Below are positions 6,703 through 14,485 of a stretch of DNA of 18,845 nucleotides, one piece after another. A model generated the notes under the pieces. It searched no databases. It had not been told where the DNA came from and worked only from the letters and a program-made list of their open reading frames with translations. The position numbers were made by a program, and so were the translations under genes. Each line of letters begins with the position of its first letter. Position 1 is the first letter of the stretch. Origin of the DNA: Candidatus Scatomorpha merdipullorum (GTDB taxonomy: Bacteria > Bacillota > Clostridia > Oscillospirales > Oscillospiraceae); NCBI GenBank assembly GCA_018716795.1, contig DVJK01000136.1, forward strand, positions 1 to 18,845, in the 5' to 3' direction.

Positions 6703-7590
6703 ATGACTAAAAACGCCATGATAACCGTCGCCGGCCGCCCCAACGTCGGCAAGAGCACGCTCACCAACGCCCTCGTGGGCGAGAAGGTCGCGATAGTGTC
6801 GAACAAGCCGCAGACCACGCGCGGGCGCATAACCGGCGTCGTCGCGCGCGGAGAGACGCAGTTCGTCTTCATGGACACGCCGGGCTTCCACCGCGCGCGC
6901 ACCCGCCTCGGCGAGTATATGGACAAGGTCGTGCGCGAGAGCGTTTCGGACGTCGACGCCGTCGTGCTCGTCGTCGAGCCCATCGCCTCCGTCGGCAGGC
7001 AGGAGGCGGAGCTTATCCGGCAGATAAGGAACTCCGGCGTGCCCGCCGTGCTGGCCGTCAACAAGATTGACACGGTTGAGAAGCCAGAGCTCCTGAGCGT
7101 AATCGCCGCCTACGCCGCGGCGCACGACTTCGCGGCCATCGTGCCCATCAGCGCCAAAACCGGCGAGGGCCTCGACGCCCTCATGGACGAGCTGGAGGGC
7201 TTCGCCGAGGAGGGGCCGCACCTCTTCCCGGACGACGTCTTCACCGACCAGCCGGAAAAGCAGCTTTGCGCCGAGATAATCCGCGAGAAGCTGCTCTGGT
7301 GCCTCGAGCGCGAGGTGCCGCACGGCACCGCCGTCGTCGTCACCCGCTTTGAGGAGAGGGAGGACGGCGTCGTCGAGCTGGACGCCACGATTTACTGCGA
7401 AAAGGCCAGCCACAAGGGCATTATAATCGGCAGGCAGGGCGCCATGCTCAAGAAAATAGGCGAAATGGCCCGCAGGGATATGGAGACGCTGCTGGACACG
7501 AAGGTCTTCCTCCAGACCTGGGTCAAGGTCAAGGAGAACTGGCGCGACTCGCAGCCGCTTCTGCGCAACTTCGGCTTCACGGAGCAATGA
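6703..7590 (+). CDS. era: GTPase Era
   Basis: This 295-residue protein is Era, a GTPase that binds the 3' end of 16S rRNA and checks small-subunit maturation. All GTPase motifs are present: G1 GRPNVGKST (11-19), G2 around Thr38-Thr39 in the KPQTTR block, G3 DTPG (58-61), G4 NKID (120-123) and G5 SAK (150-152). The C-terminal KH RNA-binding domain is at about 226-279 with the signature loop IIIGRQG (240-246). The length is normal. ATG 6703 has a GGAGG site at typical spacing. Its stop overlaps the start of the next gene (ATGA, 7587-7590). Confidence 0.97.
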   Translation: MTKNAMITVAGRPNVGKSTLTNALVGEKVAIVSNKPQTTRGRITGVVARGETQFVFMDTPGFHRARTRLGEYMDKVVRESVSDVDAVVLVVEPIASVGRQEAELIRQIRNSGVPAVLAVNKIDTVEKPELLSVIAAYAAAHDFAAIVPISAKTGEGLDALMDELEGFAEEGPHLFPDDVFTDQPEKQLCAEIIREKLLWCLEREVPHGTAVVVTRFEEREDGVVELDATIYCEKASHKGIIIGRQGAMLKKIGEMARRDMETLLDTKVFLQTWVKVKENWRDSQPLLRNFGFTEQ

Positions 7591-8225
7591 AGCGCCTTGC
7601 CCACCGCGCCGCAGCCTGGTATCGCGCCGACTCCGTGCGCGCTCTGCGCCTTCGCCTTGGCCTCAGCTTCGCCGCGAACGCGCTATACGCGCTTATCAAC
7701 GCCGTCTACGGCTTTTTGAACCACTCTTATTGGTTCGGCACTCTCGCGGTTTATTACATTTGCCTCGCGCTTATGCGCGCCCTGGCCGGGACCGGCACGG
7801 CGGTCAAAAACGGCTGGCGGCTGTGCCGGGCCTGCGGCGCGCTGCTCTGCGCGCTGAACGTCGTGCTCGCGGGCGTCGTCGTGCTCACGCTGAAGGACGG
7901 GCACGCGTTCAGTTACGCGGGGAATCTCATCTATGCCATGGCCGCGTATGCCTTCTATGCGCTCATATCGGCGGCTGTACAGCTGGCGCGCAGCCGACGC
8001 GGCGCCTCGAGCGCGCTGCTCACGAGCCGCGCGATAAGCCTTGCCGCGGCCCTTGTATCCATGCTCTCGCTTGAAATAGCCCTGCTCGCGCGATTCGGCT
8101 CCGAGACGGAAATCGTAACCTTCGTCATACCAACCGGCGCCGGTATACTTCTTCTGAACACGGCGCTGGGCGCGGCGCTCATCGTACGGGCTTCGAGGGA
8201 AAAGCAAAGCGGCAAAGCTCTTTGA
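7587..8225 (+). CDS. Conserved six-helix membrane protein of unknown function
   Basis: This 212-residue protein has an amphipathic, basic N-terminus and about six predicted transmembrane helices (roughly 24-43, 50-67, 82-102, 110-133, 148-168, 178-200). I do not recognise a named family with confidence; the NALYALINAVYGFLNHSYWF and LAVYYICLALMRALAG region resembles hypothetical membrane proteins common in clostridia. No catalytic or ligand-binding motif is evident. The start ATG 7587 is inside the era stop (ATGA), so its translation is probably coupled to era. Base composition is slightly more AT-rich than era, but the protein is intact. Three codons' worth of sequence at about 8136-8147 (ACCGGCGCCGGT) is a perfect palindrome of unclear meaning. 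A transporter or membrane-sensing role is only a guess. Confidence 0.8.
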   Translation: MKRLAHRAAAWYRADSVRALRLRLGLSFAANALYALINAVYGFLNHSYWFGTLAVYYICLALMRALAGTGTAVKNGWRLCRACGALLCALNVVLAGVVVLTLKDGHAFSYAGNLIYAMAAYAFYALISAAVQLARSRRGASSALLTSRAISLAAALVSMLSLEIALLARFGSETEIVTFVIPTGAGILLLNTALGAALIVRASREKQSGKAL

Positions 8226-8256
8226 AAGCCGTATTGTTATTTCATTCACAAAATGC

Positions 8257-8285
8257 TTGTATTGCCTCGGGCTATGGTATATAAT
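8257..8285 (+). promoter_or_regulatory. Sigma-A-type promoter for yqzL-recO-mutS2
   Basis: TTGTAT (8257-8262), a 17-base spacer and a perfect TATAAT (8280-8285) form a strong vegetative promoter in an AT-rich gap between two GC-rich genes. The predicted start is near 8292, leaving a leader of about 64 bases before yqzL. No terminator for the upstream era block was seen in the 31 bases before it. Confidence 0.75.
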
Positions 8286-8355
8286 CAGCACGGAAAAAAG
8301 ATTTCCCAGCCATACTTGAGCCGCTCCGGCGCAGAATAAGCGCGGGGTGATTCAA

Positions 8356-8466
8356 ATGAGCGAGGACGGGCTATGGGAGCTTTTCCGCGAGACCGGCGCG
8401 CCGCTCTTCTGGCTCATGAGCCGCGAGGGCGAGGGCGATGACGAGAGCGAAACGGCGGACGACTGA
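8356..8466 (+). CDS. yqzL: YqzL-like small protein
   Basis: This 36-residue open frame has a GGGGTGA ribosome site about 5 bases before ATG 8356. The protein reads with LWELFRETGAPLFWLMSRE in its first 23 residues, then an acidic tail of Glu, Asp and Ser. The W-x-x-F-x-x-TG pattern followed by a short hydrophobic segment matches the YqzL-like family, tiny proteins encoded between era and recO in Bacillus and clostridia; position and motif agree. Function is unknown. It is short enough to be missed by gene callers. It is the first gene after the promoter at 8257-8285 and lies 33 bp upstream of recO. Confidence 0.8.
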   Translation: MSEDGLWELFRETGAPLFWLMSREGEGDDESETADD

Positions 8467-8499
8467 AGGCCGTTCGCCGCTTATTTTGAGGTGATACAT

Positions 8500-9246
8500 A
8501 TGTTCCTGACGACGAGAGGGCTCGTGCTCCGCGAGGCGAAGTACAAGGAGTCCGACAAGATACTGACCATACTCACGGAGACGGACGGGAAGATAACGGC
8601 CAAGGCCCGCGGCGTGACGCGCACGCGCAGCAAGCTCGCCGCCGCGACGCAGCTTCTGACCTTCTCGGACTTCACCTTCTTCGGCAACCGCGGGTACTGG
8701 ACGGTGAACGAGGCCGCGACGGTGGAGCAGTTCCGCGCCCTGCGCACGGATTTGAAGCTGCTCGCCCTGGGCAGCTATATCGCCGAGCTGCTCGAGGCCG
8801 TGTCCGACGAGGACATACCCGAGCCGGAGATACTTCAGCTGGGCCTCAACGCCCTCTACGCGCTTTCAAAGCGCGCCTGCCCGCCCAGGCAGATAAAGGC
8901 CGCCTTTGAGCTGAGGCTCATGTGCCTCGCGGGCTACCGGCCCGAGCTTGAGGCCTGCGCCGGCTGCGGCAGGACGGAGTTGGACGAGGCGAGGCTCTTT
9001 CCCGAGCACGGCGAGCTCTTCTGCCCGGACTGCCGCGCGGTGGGCGGGCTCAGGCTCGGCCGCGGCGCGATTGACGCCATGCGCTACATCGCCTCCGCCG
9101 ATGCGAAGCGCGTCTTCTCCTTCCGGCTGCCCGAGCCGGCGCTCAGCGAGCTGGGCGAGGTCTGCGAGGCCTATACGCTCTACCAGCTCGACCGCGCCTT
9201 CGGCAGCCTCGACTACTATAAGAAATTGAGGGAACAGCTGCAATGA
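8500..9246 (+). CDS. recO: DNA repair protein RecO
   Basis: This 248-residue protein is RecO, which anneals complementary strands and, with RecR, loads RecA onto SSB-coated gaps. The N-terminal OB-fold opens with TTRGLVLREAKYKESDKIL (4-22), a family hallmark, and KARGVTRTRSKL follows at 35-46. A zinc-finger cysteine set is present: CAGC (153-156) and CPDC (175-178), usual for Firmicute RecO. ATG 8500 is preferred because AGGTGA sits 6 bases upstream; the in-frame GTG at 8491 is itself part of that ribosome site. The stop overlaps the mutS2 start (ATGA, 9243-9246). Confidence 0.95.
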   Translation: MFLTTRGLVLREAKYKESDKILTILTETDGKITAKARGVTRTRSKLAAATQLLTFSDFTFFGNRGYWTVNEAATVEQFRALRTDLKLLALGSYIAELLEAVSDEDIPEPEILQLGLNALYALSKRACPPRQIKAAFELRLMCLAGYRPELEACAGCGRTELDEARLFPEHGELFCPDCRAVGGLRLGRGAIDAMRYIASADAKRVFSFRLPEPALSELGEVCEAYTLYQLDRAFGSLDYYKKLREQLQ

Positions 9247-11621
9247 CCCAATACGACAGAAGCGCCGTCACGCTGGAGCTGCCCGCCGTGCTCGCCATGC
9301 TCGAGCGGGAAGCGGTGAGCGAGGCGGCCAAGGCGAGGGCGAGGGCCCTCGCGCCCAGCGCGGACGAGGCCGAGGTGCGCCGCCGCCTCTCCGAGACGAG
9401 CGCCGCGCGCGGCATGATGGTCACGCGCGGGAGCCCGGGCTTCTCCGGCCTCAAGGACGTCCGCGCAAGCCTGCAGCGCGCGGACATGGGCGGCGTTTTG
9501 AACACGCGCGAGCTCATGGACATCGCCGGCGTCCTCGCCTCGGCCCGCGCCGCGAAGGCCTACGCCGCCGGCGACGGGCGGGGAGGGGAGAAGACCTGCA
9601 TCGACTATCTCTTCCAGGCCATACAGCCCAACCGCTTCCTCGAGGACAAGATTACGAGCTCGATAGCCGGCGAGGAGGAGATAGCCGACGCCGCGAGCGC
9701 CGAGCTCGCCGATATCCGCCGCCTCATCCGCGCCGCAAGCGCGAGGGTGCGCGAGGCGCTGCAGAAGATAATCTCCTCGCCGAGCTACGCCAAGGCGCTC
9801 CAGGACCCCATAATCACCACGCGCTCCGACCGCTACGTCGTGCCGGTCAAGGCGGAGTATAAAAACGCGGTGCCCGGCCTCGTCCACGACGTCTCCGGCT
9901 CGGGCGCGACGCTTTTTATCGAGCCCATGGCTGCCGTCAAGGCGAACAACGAGCTCAGGGAGCTCCGCGCGCGGGAGAAGGCGGAGATTGAGCGCATCCT
10001 CGCCGAGCTTTCCGCCGACTGCGCCGCCCACGCCGAGGGGATAAGCCTCAATTTCGACCTGCTCACAAGGCTCGACCTCATCTTCGCCAAGGCGCGGCTG
10101 AGCTACGCCCTCGACGCCGCGGAGCCCGAGCTCTCGAAGCGGGAGATACGCCTCCACCGCGCGAGGCATCCGCTGCTCCCGAAGGAGACGGCCGTGCCCA
10201 TAGACCTCACGCTCGGCGGCGATTACGACACGCTGGTTATAACCGGCCCGAACACCGGCGGCAAGACCGTCACGCTCAAGACGATAGGGCTTCTCTGCGT
10301 CATGGCCGCCTGCGGGCTGCACATCCCGGCTGCGGGCGACAGCGCGGTGCCGGTCTTCTCCGGCGTCTACGCCGACATAGGCGACGAGCAGAGCATAGAG
10401 CAGAATCTGTCGACCTTTTCCTCGCACATGACGAACAACGTGCGCATACTTGAGGAGTGTGGGGAGAACACCCTCGTGCTCTTCGACGAGCTCGGCGCGG
10501 GCACGGACCCCACCGAGGGCGCGGCGCTCGCCATAAGCATGATAGAGTACGCCAGAAGGCGCGGCGCGGTTATCGCCGCGACGACGCACTACGCCGAGCT
10601 CAAGGTCTACGCCACGACCGAGAAGGGCGTCATGAACGCGTCCTGCGAGTTCGACGTCGCCACGCTCAAGCCCACCTACCGCCTGCTCGTCGGCATCCCC
10701 GGCAAGTCGAACGCCTTCGCGATAAGCGAGCGGCTGGGCCTCCCCGCGGAGATAATCGACGACGCGCGCGGCCGCGTCGGCGTCGAGAGCGCGAGCTTCG
10801 AGGCCACGATTGAAAAGCTTGAGGAGGTTCGCCAGGCCCTCGAGCGCGACCGGGCCGAGGCCGAGAGGAAGCTCCGGGAGGCGGAGGAGAACCGCAAGGA
10901 GAGCGCCAAGCTGCGCGTCGAGCTCGAGCTGAGGCTTGACAAGGCCGAGGTCAAGGCCCGGCGCGACGCGGAGCGGATAATCGCCTCCGCGCGCGAGACC
11001 GCCGAGGCCGCCTTCGCGGAGATAGACCGTATGCGCTCCGAGGCCAATGAGGCCGAGGACCACCGCGCCGCGAACGAGGCCCGCGCCGAGCTCCGGCGCA
11101 GGCTCAACGAGGCCGAGGACAGCTATCGCGAGCGGCCCGCCATGCCGCAGGAGGTCAAAAAGCCCGGCCGCCCCGCCGCCGCGGGCGACACGGTGGAGCT
11201 CTTGAGCATGGGCGTCAGCGCCGAGGTCGAGGCGGTCAACCGCGACGGCTCGCTCTCCCTCCGCGCAGGGGCCATGCACCTGACGGCCCGGCAGGACGAG
11301 GTGCGCGTCGTTGAGAAGCCGAAGAAGAAAAAGGCCGCGGCCTCCTCGCCCGGCGGGGCGGCCCTGCGCGCGGCGGCCGTGCCGGCGGAGGTGGATTTGC
11401 GCGGCATGGACACCCTGGAGGCCGTCCCCGTGCTCGAGCGGTACATAGACGCCGCCGTCATGGGCAAGCTGAAAACGGTGACGGTCATACACGGCAAGGG
11501 CACCGGCGCGCTGCGCGCCGCGGTGCAGCAGGCGCTCAAGCGCAGCAAGGCGGTCAAGAGCTACCGGCTGGGCCGCTACGGCGAGGGAGAAAGCGGCGTA
11601 ACCGTGGTGGAACTGAAATAA
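9243..11621 (+). CDS. mutS2: Endonuclease MutS2
   Basis: This 792-residue protein is MutS2, the MutS paralogue lacking the mismatch-recognition domain. It acts against homologous recombination in some bacteria and splits or rescues collided ribosomes in Bacillus. Residues about 1-300 are the core and lever domains. The ATPase has Walker A GPNTGGKT (335-342) and the Walker B Asp415-Glu416 in the LFDELGAGTDPTEGA block. A long charged coiled coil spans about 515-640. After a KOW-like segment (about 640-700), the C-terminal Smr nuclease domain starts near 715 with VDLRGMD (717-723) and includes VIHGKGTGALR. Length and domain order are normal. It is coupled to recO by ATGA overlap and is followed by a 121-bp gap before ptsH. 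Confidence 0.97.
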   Translation: MTQYDRSAVTLELPAVLAMLEREAVSEAAKARARALAPSADEAEVRRRLSETSAARGMMVTRGSPGFSGLKDVRASLQRADMGGVLNTRELMDIAGVLASARAAKAYAAGDGRGGEKTCIDYLFQAIQPNRFLEDKITSSIAGEEEIADAASAELADIRRLIRAASARVREALQKIISSPSYAKALQDPIITTRSDRYVVPVKAEYKNAVPGLVHDVSGSGATLFIEPMAAVKANNELRELRAREKAEIERILAELSADCAAHAEGISLNFDLLTRLDLIFAKARLSYALDAAEPELSKREIRLHRARHPLLPKETAVPIDLTLGGDYDTLVITGPNTGGKTVTLKTIGLLCVMAACGLHIPAAGDSAVPVFSGVYADIGDEQSIEQNLSTFSSHMTNNVRILEECGENTLVLFDELGAGTDPTEGAALAISMIEYARRRGAVIAATTHYAELKVYATTEKGVMNASCEFDVATLKPTYRLLVGIPGKSNAFAISERLGLPAEIIDDARGRVGVESASFEATIEKLEEVRQALERDRAEAERKLREAEENRKESAKLRVELELRLDKAEVKARRDAERIIASARETAEAAFAEIDRMRSEANEAEDHRAANEARAELRRRLNEAEDSYRERPAMPQEVKKPGRPAAAGDTVELLSMGVSAEVEAVNRDGSLSLRAGAMHLTARQDEVRVVEKPKKKKAAASSPGGAALRAAAVPAEVDLRGMDTLEAVPVLERYIDAAVMGKLKTVTVIHGKGTGALRAAVQQALKRSKAVKSYRLGRYGEGESGVTVVELK

Positions 11622-11678
11622 AAAAGAGTTCAAGTTTTTGATTTACTTGTGTAAAAAGCCAAATCGGGCGAACCCCCG

Positions 11679-11707
11679 TTGACGTTTACGCCCGGATTTG
11701 ATAAAGT
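11679..11707 (+). promoter_or_regulatory. Sigma-A-type promoter for ptsH
   Basis: TTGACG (11679-11684), a 17-base spacer and TAAAGT (11702-11707) make a good vegetative promoter upstream of the HPr gene, with a predicted start near 11714. An imperfect inverted repeat, AAATCGGGCG (11661-11670) against CGCCCGGATTT (11689-11699), has its right arm in the spacer and could be an operator or a weak hairpin; it lacks the T-tract of a terminator. No convincing terminator for mutS2 was seen in 11622-11678. Confidence 0.6.
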
Positions 11708-11760
11708 TATAGCGTAAAGCCTGAATCCGCAGGCTTGGGGTTGTGGAAGGAGTGTCTTTT

Positions 11761-12024
11761 GTGATATCCAAAGAGGTTACAATAAACAATCAGGTAGGTC
11801 TTCACGCCAGGCCCGCGACCTTCTTCATTCAGAAGGCCAACGAGTTCAAGAGCAGCATCTGGATTGAGAAGGATGACAGGCGCGTGAACGCCAAGAGCCT
11901 CCTCGGCGTGCTCTCCCTCGGCATAGTCAAGGGCACCGCCGTGAACATCGTGGCAGACGGCGTCGATGAGAACGAAGCTATCGCCACGCTGTCCGCACTC
12001 ATAGACTCCGATTTCTCCGAGTAA
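11761..12024 (+). CDS. ptsH: Phosphocarrier protein HPr
   Basis: This 87-residue protein is HPr, which carries phosphate from enzyme I to the sugar-specific PTS enzymes II and, in Firmicutes, is phosphorylated on Ser46 by HPr kinase to drive catabolite repression with CcpA. Both sites are present: His15 in GLHARPA (13-19) and Ser46 in NAKSLLG (43-49). His15 argues against Crh. GTG 11761 is taken as start because GGAAGGAG lies 8 bases upstream and this places His and Ser at the canonical 15 and 46; the in-frame GTG 11743 would add six residues. It has its own promoter and a strong terminator, so it is probably monocistronic. No enzyme I gene is adjacent. Confidence 0.93.
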   Translation: MISKEVTINNQVGLHARPATFFIQKANEFKSSIWIEKDDRRVNAKSLLGVLSLGIVKGTAVNIVADGVDENEAIATLSALIDSDFSE

Positions 12025-12040
12025 TCCGTGCAATTCAATA

Positions 12041-12074
12041 GCAAAAGGGCGTGCAGCTTTGCACGCCCTTTTGC
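12041..12074 (+). terminator. Intrinsic terminator after ptsH
   Basis: A perfect 15-bp inverted repeat (12041-12055 and 12060-12074, loop GCTT) has a GC core GGGCGTGCA/TGCACGCCC flanked by AAAA and TTTT, so it can work in either direction. It follows the ptsH stop by 17 bases and precedes uvrC by about 37. Confidence 0.85.
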
Positions 12075-12110
12075 AATGAGGCGGCGAAAGGGCCGGGGCG
12101 AAGGGAGGTT

Positions 12111-13949
12111 TTGACGCTGAAGACGGACGAGCTGCGCGACAAGGCGAACCGCCTGCCGCTGCTTCCGGGAGTTTACATCATGAAGGACGCGCGCGGCGAG
12201 GTGATATACGTCGGCAAGGCCAAGGCGCTCAAAAACCGCGTCACGAGCTATTTCCGCGGCGAGCACCTGCCCAAGGTCGCGGCCATGGCCGCGAAGGTGG
12301 ACGACTTCGACGTCATCGTCGTCAGGAGCGAGTTTGAGGCCCTGGTGCTTGAAAATTCGCTCATTAAGCGCTACAAGCCGCACTACAACATCCTGCTCAA
12401 GGACGACAAGGGCTATCCCTTCATAAAGCTCGACGTCCGGAGCGAGTATCCGCGCTTCGCGCTTGCGAACCGCACGGCGAAGGACGGGGCGAAATATTTC
12501 GGCCCCTTCGGCGGGCGGAGCCAGACGCGGGATATAATAGACACGGTGTGCAAGGCGCTCAGGCTCCCCACCTGCTCGCGCCGCTTCCCGCGGGATATAG
12601 ACAAAGCGCGGCCCTGCCTCAACTACCACATGGGCTCCTGCGCGGGCTGGTGCCGCTCCGGCGGGCCGTCCGCGGAGGAATACCGCGAGGCCGTCTCCCA
12701 GGCCGAGCTCGTCCTCTCGGGCCGGACGAAAGAGCTCACCGACTCACTGACGGGCCGCATGGAGGCCGCGGCGGAGGAGCTGAAGTTTGAGCTCGCCGCC
12801 GAGCTGCGCGACCGCGTCCGCGCCGTGGAGGGGCTTGCGAACCGCCAGCGCGTCATCGCCGCCGTGTACGCCGACACGGACGCCGTGGGCTTCTGCCGCG
12901 GCGCGAGGAGCTGCTTCACCGTCCTGCACTACGTAAACGGCGACCTCGCGGACAAGGACTTCGAGCTCATGGAGGAGCCGCTGGAGTCCGACGCCGAGGC
13001 CGTGAGCGCCCTCGTGCGGCAGTATTACGCCGCGCGCGGGGCCTGGCCGCGCTTCATCCTCGTGCCCGAGTGCATGGACAGCGAGGATCTGGAGGCCCTC
13101 GCCGAGCTCTTCAGCAAGGACGCGGGCCGCCGCGTGCGCGTCGAGATACCGCAGCGCGGCGACCGCAGGCGGCTTCTGGACACGGCCGCGGCCAACGCGC
13201 GCGAGGAGTCGGAGCGCGCCGCCACCGCCGCGCAGAAGCAGCTCAAGACGCTCGAATGGCTCCAGAGGACGCTGGAGCTGCCCTCGCCGCCCGAGCGGAT
13301 AGAGGCCTTCGACATCTCCAACCTCGGCAGCGAGGGCATAGTCGCGGCCATGACGGTCTTCGTCCGCGGCAGGCCGCTCAAGCGCGACTACCGCAAATTC
13401 AGGATACGCGGCCTCGAGGCGCCGGACGACTATGAGAGCATGCGCCAGGCGGTCGAGCGGAGGTTTAAGCGCGCTCAGGACGGCGACGAGAAGTTCACGG
13501 CCCTGCCCGACCTGCTGCTCATAGACGGCGGCGCGGCCCACGCCGCCGCGGCCGAGGGCGTGCTGCGCGAGCTGGGCCTCGCCCTGCCGGTCTTCGGCAT
13601 GGTCAAGGACGAGCGCCACCGCACCCGCGCGCTCGAGACGCCGGAGGGGCGGGAGATAGGCATCTCGGGGAACCCCGCCGTCTTCGCCTTAATCGGCACG
13701 ATACAAGAGGAGACGCACCGCTGCGCGATAGAATACCAGCGCTCGCTGCGCTCGGCGAAGCTGCGCTCCGGCCTCGACGACATACCGGGTATAGGCGAAA
13801 AGCGCCGCAGCGAGCTTTTGAAGGCCTTCGGCACGGTGAAGGCCGTCAAGGCCGCGGACTATGAACAGCTCTGCGCCGTCGTGCCCAGGAACGCCGCGAG
13901 GGCGGTTTTCGAGCACTTCCACGGCGAGACACGGGAGGGAGAAAAATGA
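12111..13949 (+). CDS. uvrC: Excinuclease ABC subunit C (UvrC)
   Basis: UvrC makes both incisions around bulky lesions in nucleotide excision repair with UvrA and UvrB. In order: the GIY-YIG nuclease (GVYIMKD at 20-26, VIYVGKAK at 31-38); a cysteine cluster at about 147-180 (CKALRLPTC and CLNYHMGSCAGWC), the family's proposed iron-sulphur ligands; the UVR domain at about 207-240; the RNase H-like nuclease (FDISN near 398 and LLIDGG near 468); and the helix-hairpin-helix pair from about 555 (IPGIGEKRRSELL). Length is about 612, normal. No ATG fits. TTG 12111 is only 2 bases after GGGAGG; CTG 12117 has an ideal 8-base spacing and also gives a family-like N-terminus. An in-frame GTG at 12051 lies inside the upstream terminator and is rejected. 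The stop overlaps rsmD (ATGA). Confidence 0.95.
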   Translation: MTLKTDELRDKANRLPLLPGVYIMKDARGEVIYVGKAKALKNRVTSYFRGEHLPKVAAMAAKVDDFDVIVVRSEFEALVLENSLIKRYKPHYNILLKDDKGYPFIKLDVRSEYPRFALANRTAKDGAKYFGPFGGRSQTRDIIDTVCKALRLPTCSRRFPRDIDKARPCLNYHMGSCAGWCRSGGPSAEEYREAVSQAELVLSGRTKELTDSLTGRMEAAAEELKFELAAELRDRVRAVEGLANRQRVIAAVYADTDAVGFCRGARSCFTVLHYVNGDLADKDFELMEEPLESDAEAVSALVRQYYAARGAWPRFILVPECMDSEDLEALAELFSKDAGRRVRVEIPQRGDRRRLLDTAAANAREESERAATAAQKQLKTLEWLQRTLELPSPPERIEAFDISNLGSEGIVAAMTVFVRGRPLKRDYRKFRIRGLEAPDDYESMRQAVERRFKRAQDGDEKFTALPDLLLIDGGAAHAAAAEGVLRELGLALPVFGMVKDERHRTRALETPEGREIGISGNPAVFALIGTIQEETHRCAIEYQRSLRSAKLRSGLDDIPGIGEKRRSELLKAFGTVKAVKAADYEQLCAVVPRNAARAVFEHFHGETREGEK

Positions 13950-14482
13950 GAGTTATAACCGGCACGGCCCGGGGCCGCAGGCTTCTCGAGCCGGAGGGCA
14001 TGGCCATACGCCCCACGACCGACATGGTCAAGGAGGCGCTTTTCAACATCATCCAGTTCGATATCGAGGGCAGGCGCGTCCTCGACCTCTTCGCCGGCAC
14101 CGGCCAGCTGGGCATCGAGGCCCTGTCGCGCGGGGCCGCCGAGGCGGTCTTCTGCGACGAGAGCCGGAGCGCGGTGAAGCTCGTGCGCGCGAATCTGGAG
14201 CGCTGCGGGCTCAAGGGCAGGGTGGAGCTCTGCGACAGCCTCGGCTATCTCAAAGGCGCGGGAAAGTTTGATCTCGTCTTCCTTGACCCGCCCTACGACA
14301 CGAATTTGCTCGAAAAGGCGCTGGAACTCATACAAAATGTTGACATTTTGAACGACGGTGGTATAATTGTCTGCGAAAGCAGGAGGGAGAAGGCGTTGCC
14401 GGAGGCCGTCGCGCCATACCGCAAGGACCTGTCCCGCCGCTACGGCAAGGTCTGCCTCACCGTGTATAGGAAGGACGCCTGA
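13946..14482 (+). CDS. rsmD: 16S rRNA (guanine966-N2)-methyltransferase RsmD
   Basis: This 178-residue Rossmann-fold methyltransferase corresponds to RsmD, which methylates G966 of 16S rRNA using S-adenosylmethionine. The N-terminal MRVITGTARGRRL and the RPTTDMVKEALFNI block (22-35) are diagnostic. The SAM-binding loop is DLFAGTGQLG (47-56) and the catalytic motif DPPY is at 114-117. The start ATG overlaps the uvrC stop. The pairing with coaD three bases downstream is very common in bacteria. The 3' third of the gene contains an AT-rich stretch with a full-consensus promoter (14340-14367) that appears to serve coaD. Confidence 0.96.
   Translation: MRVITGTARGRRLLEPEGMAIRPTTDMVKEALFNIIQFDIEGRRVLDLFAGTGQLGIEALSRGAAEAVFCDESRSAVKLVRANLERCGLKGRVELCDSLGYLKGAGKFDLVFLDPPYDTNLLEKALELIQNVDILNDGGIIVCESRREKALPEAVAPYRKDLSRRYGKVCLTVYRKDA
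14333..14367 (+). promoter_or_regulatory. Consensus sigma-A promoter with overlapping dyad, inside rsmD
   Basis: TTGACA (14340-14345), a 16-base spacer and TATAAT (14362-14367) match the vegetative consensus at all twelve positions, and TG at 14359-14360 adds an extended -10. An 18-base perfect dyad, CAAAATGT (14333-14340), TG, ACATTTTG (14343-14350), covers the -35 and could be a repressor site. The predicted start near 14374 gives a leader of about 112 bases before coaD. Confidence 0.65.
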
Positions 14483-14485
14483 ACT

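Noticed and set aside
9216..11633. An 805-codon open frame on the minus strand across mutS2
   Set aside because: It is an antisense shadow created by GC-rich codon bias; the translation has no recognisable motifs, whereas the plus strand encodes a complete MutS2.
11625..11659. Possible terminator after mutS2 (CAAGT/ACTTG arms)
   Set aside because: The stem is only 5 bp and AT-rich, with no proper T-tract following it.
12051..12110. Upstream GTG start for uvrC at 12051
   Set aside because: It lies within the ptsH terminator stem, has no ribosome site, and would add residues absent from the family.
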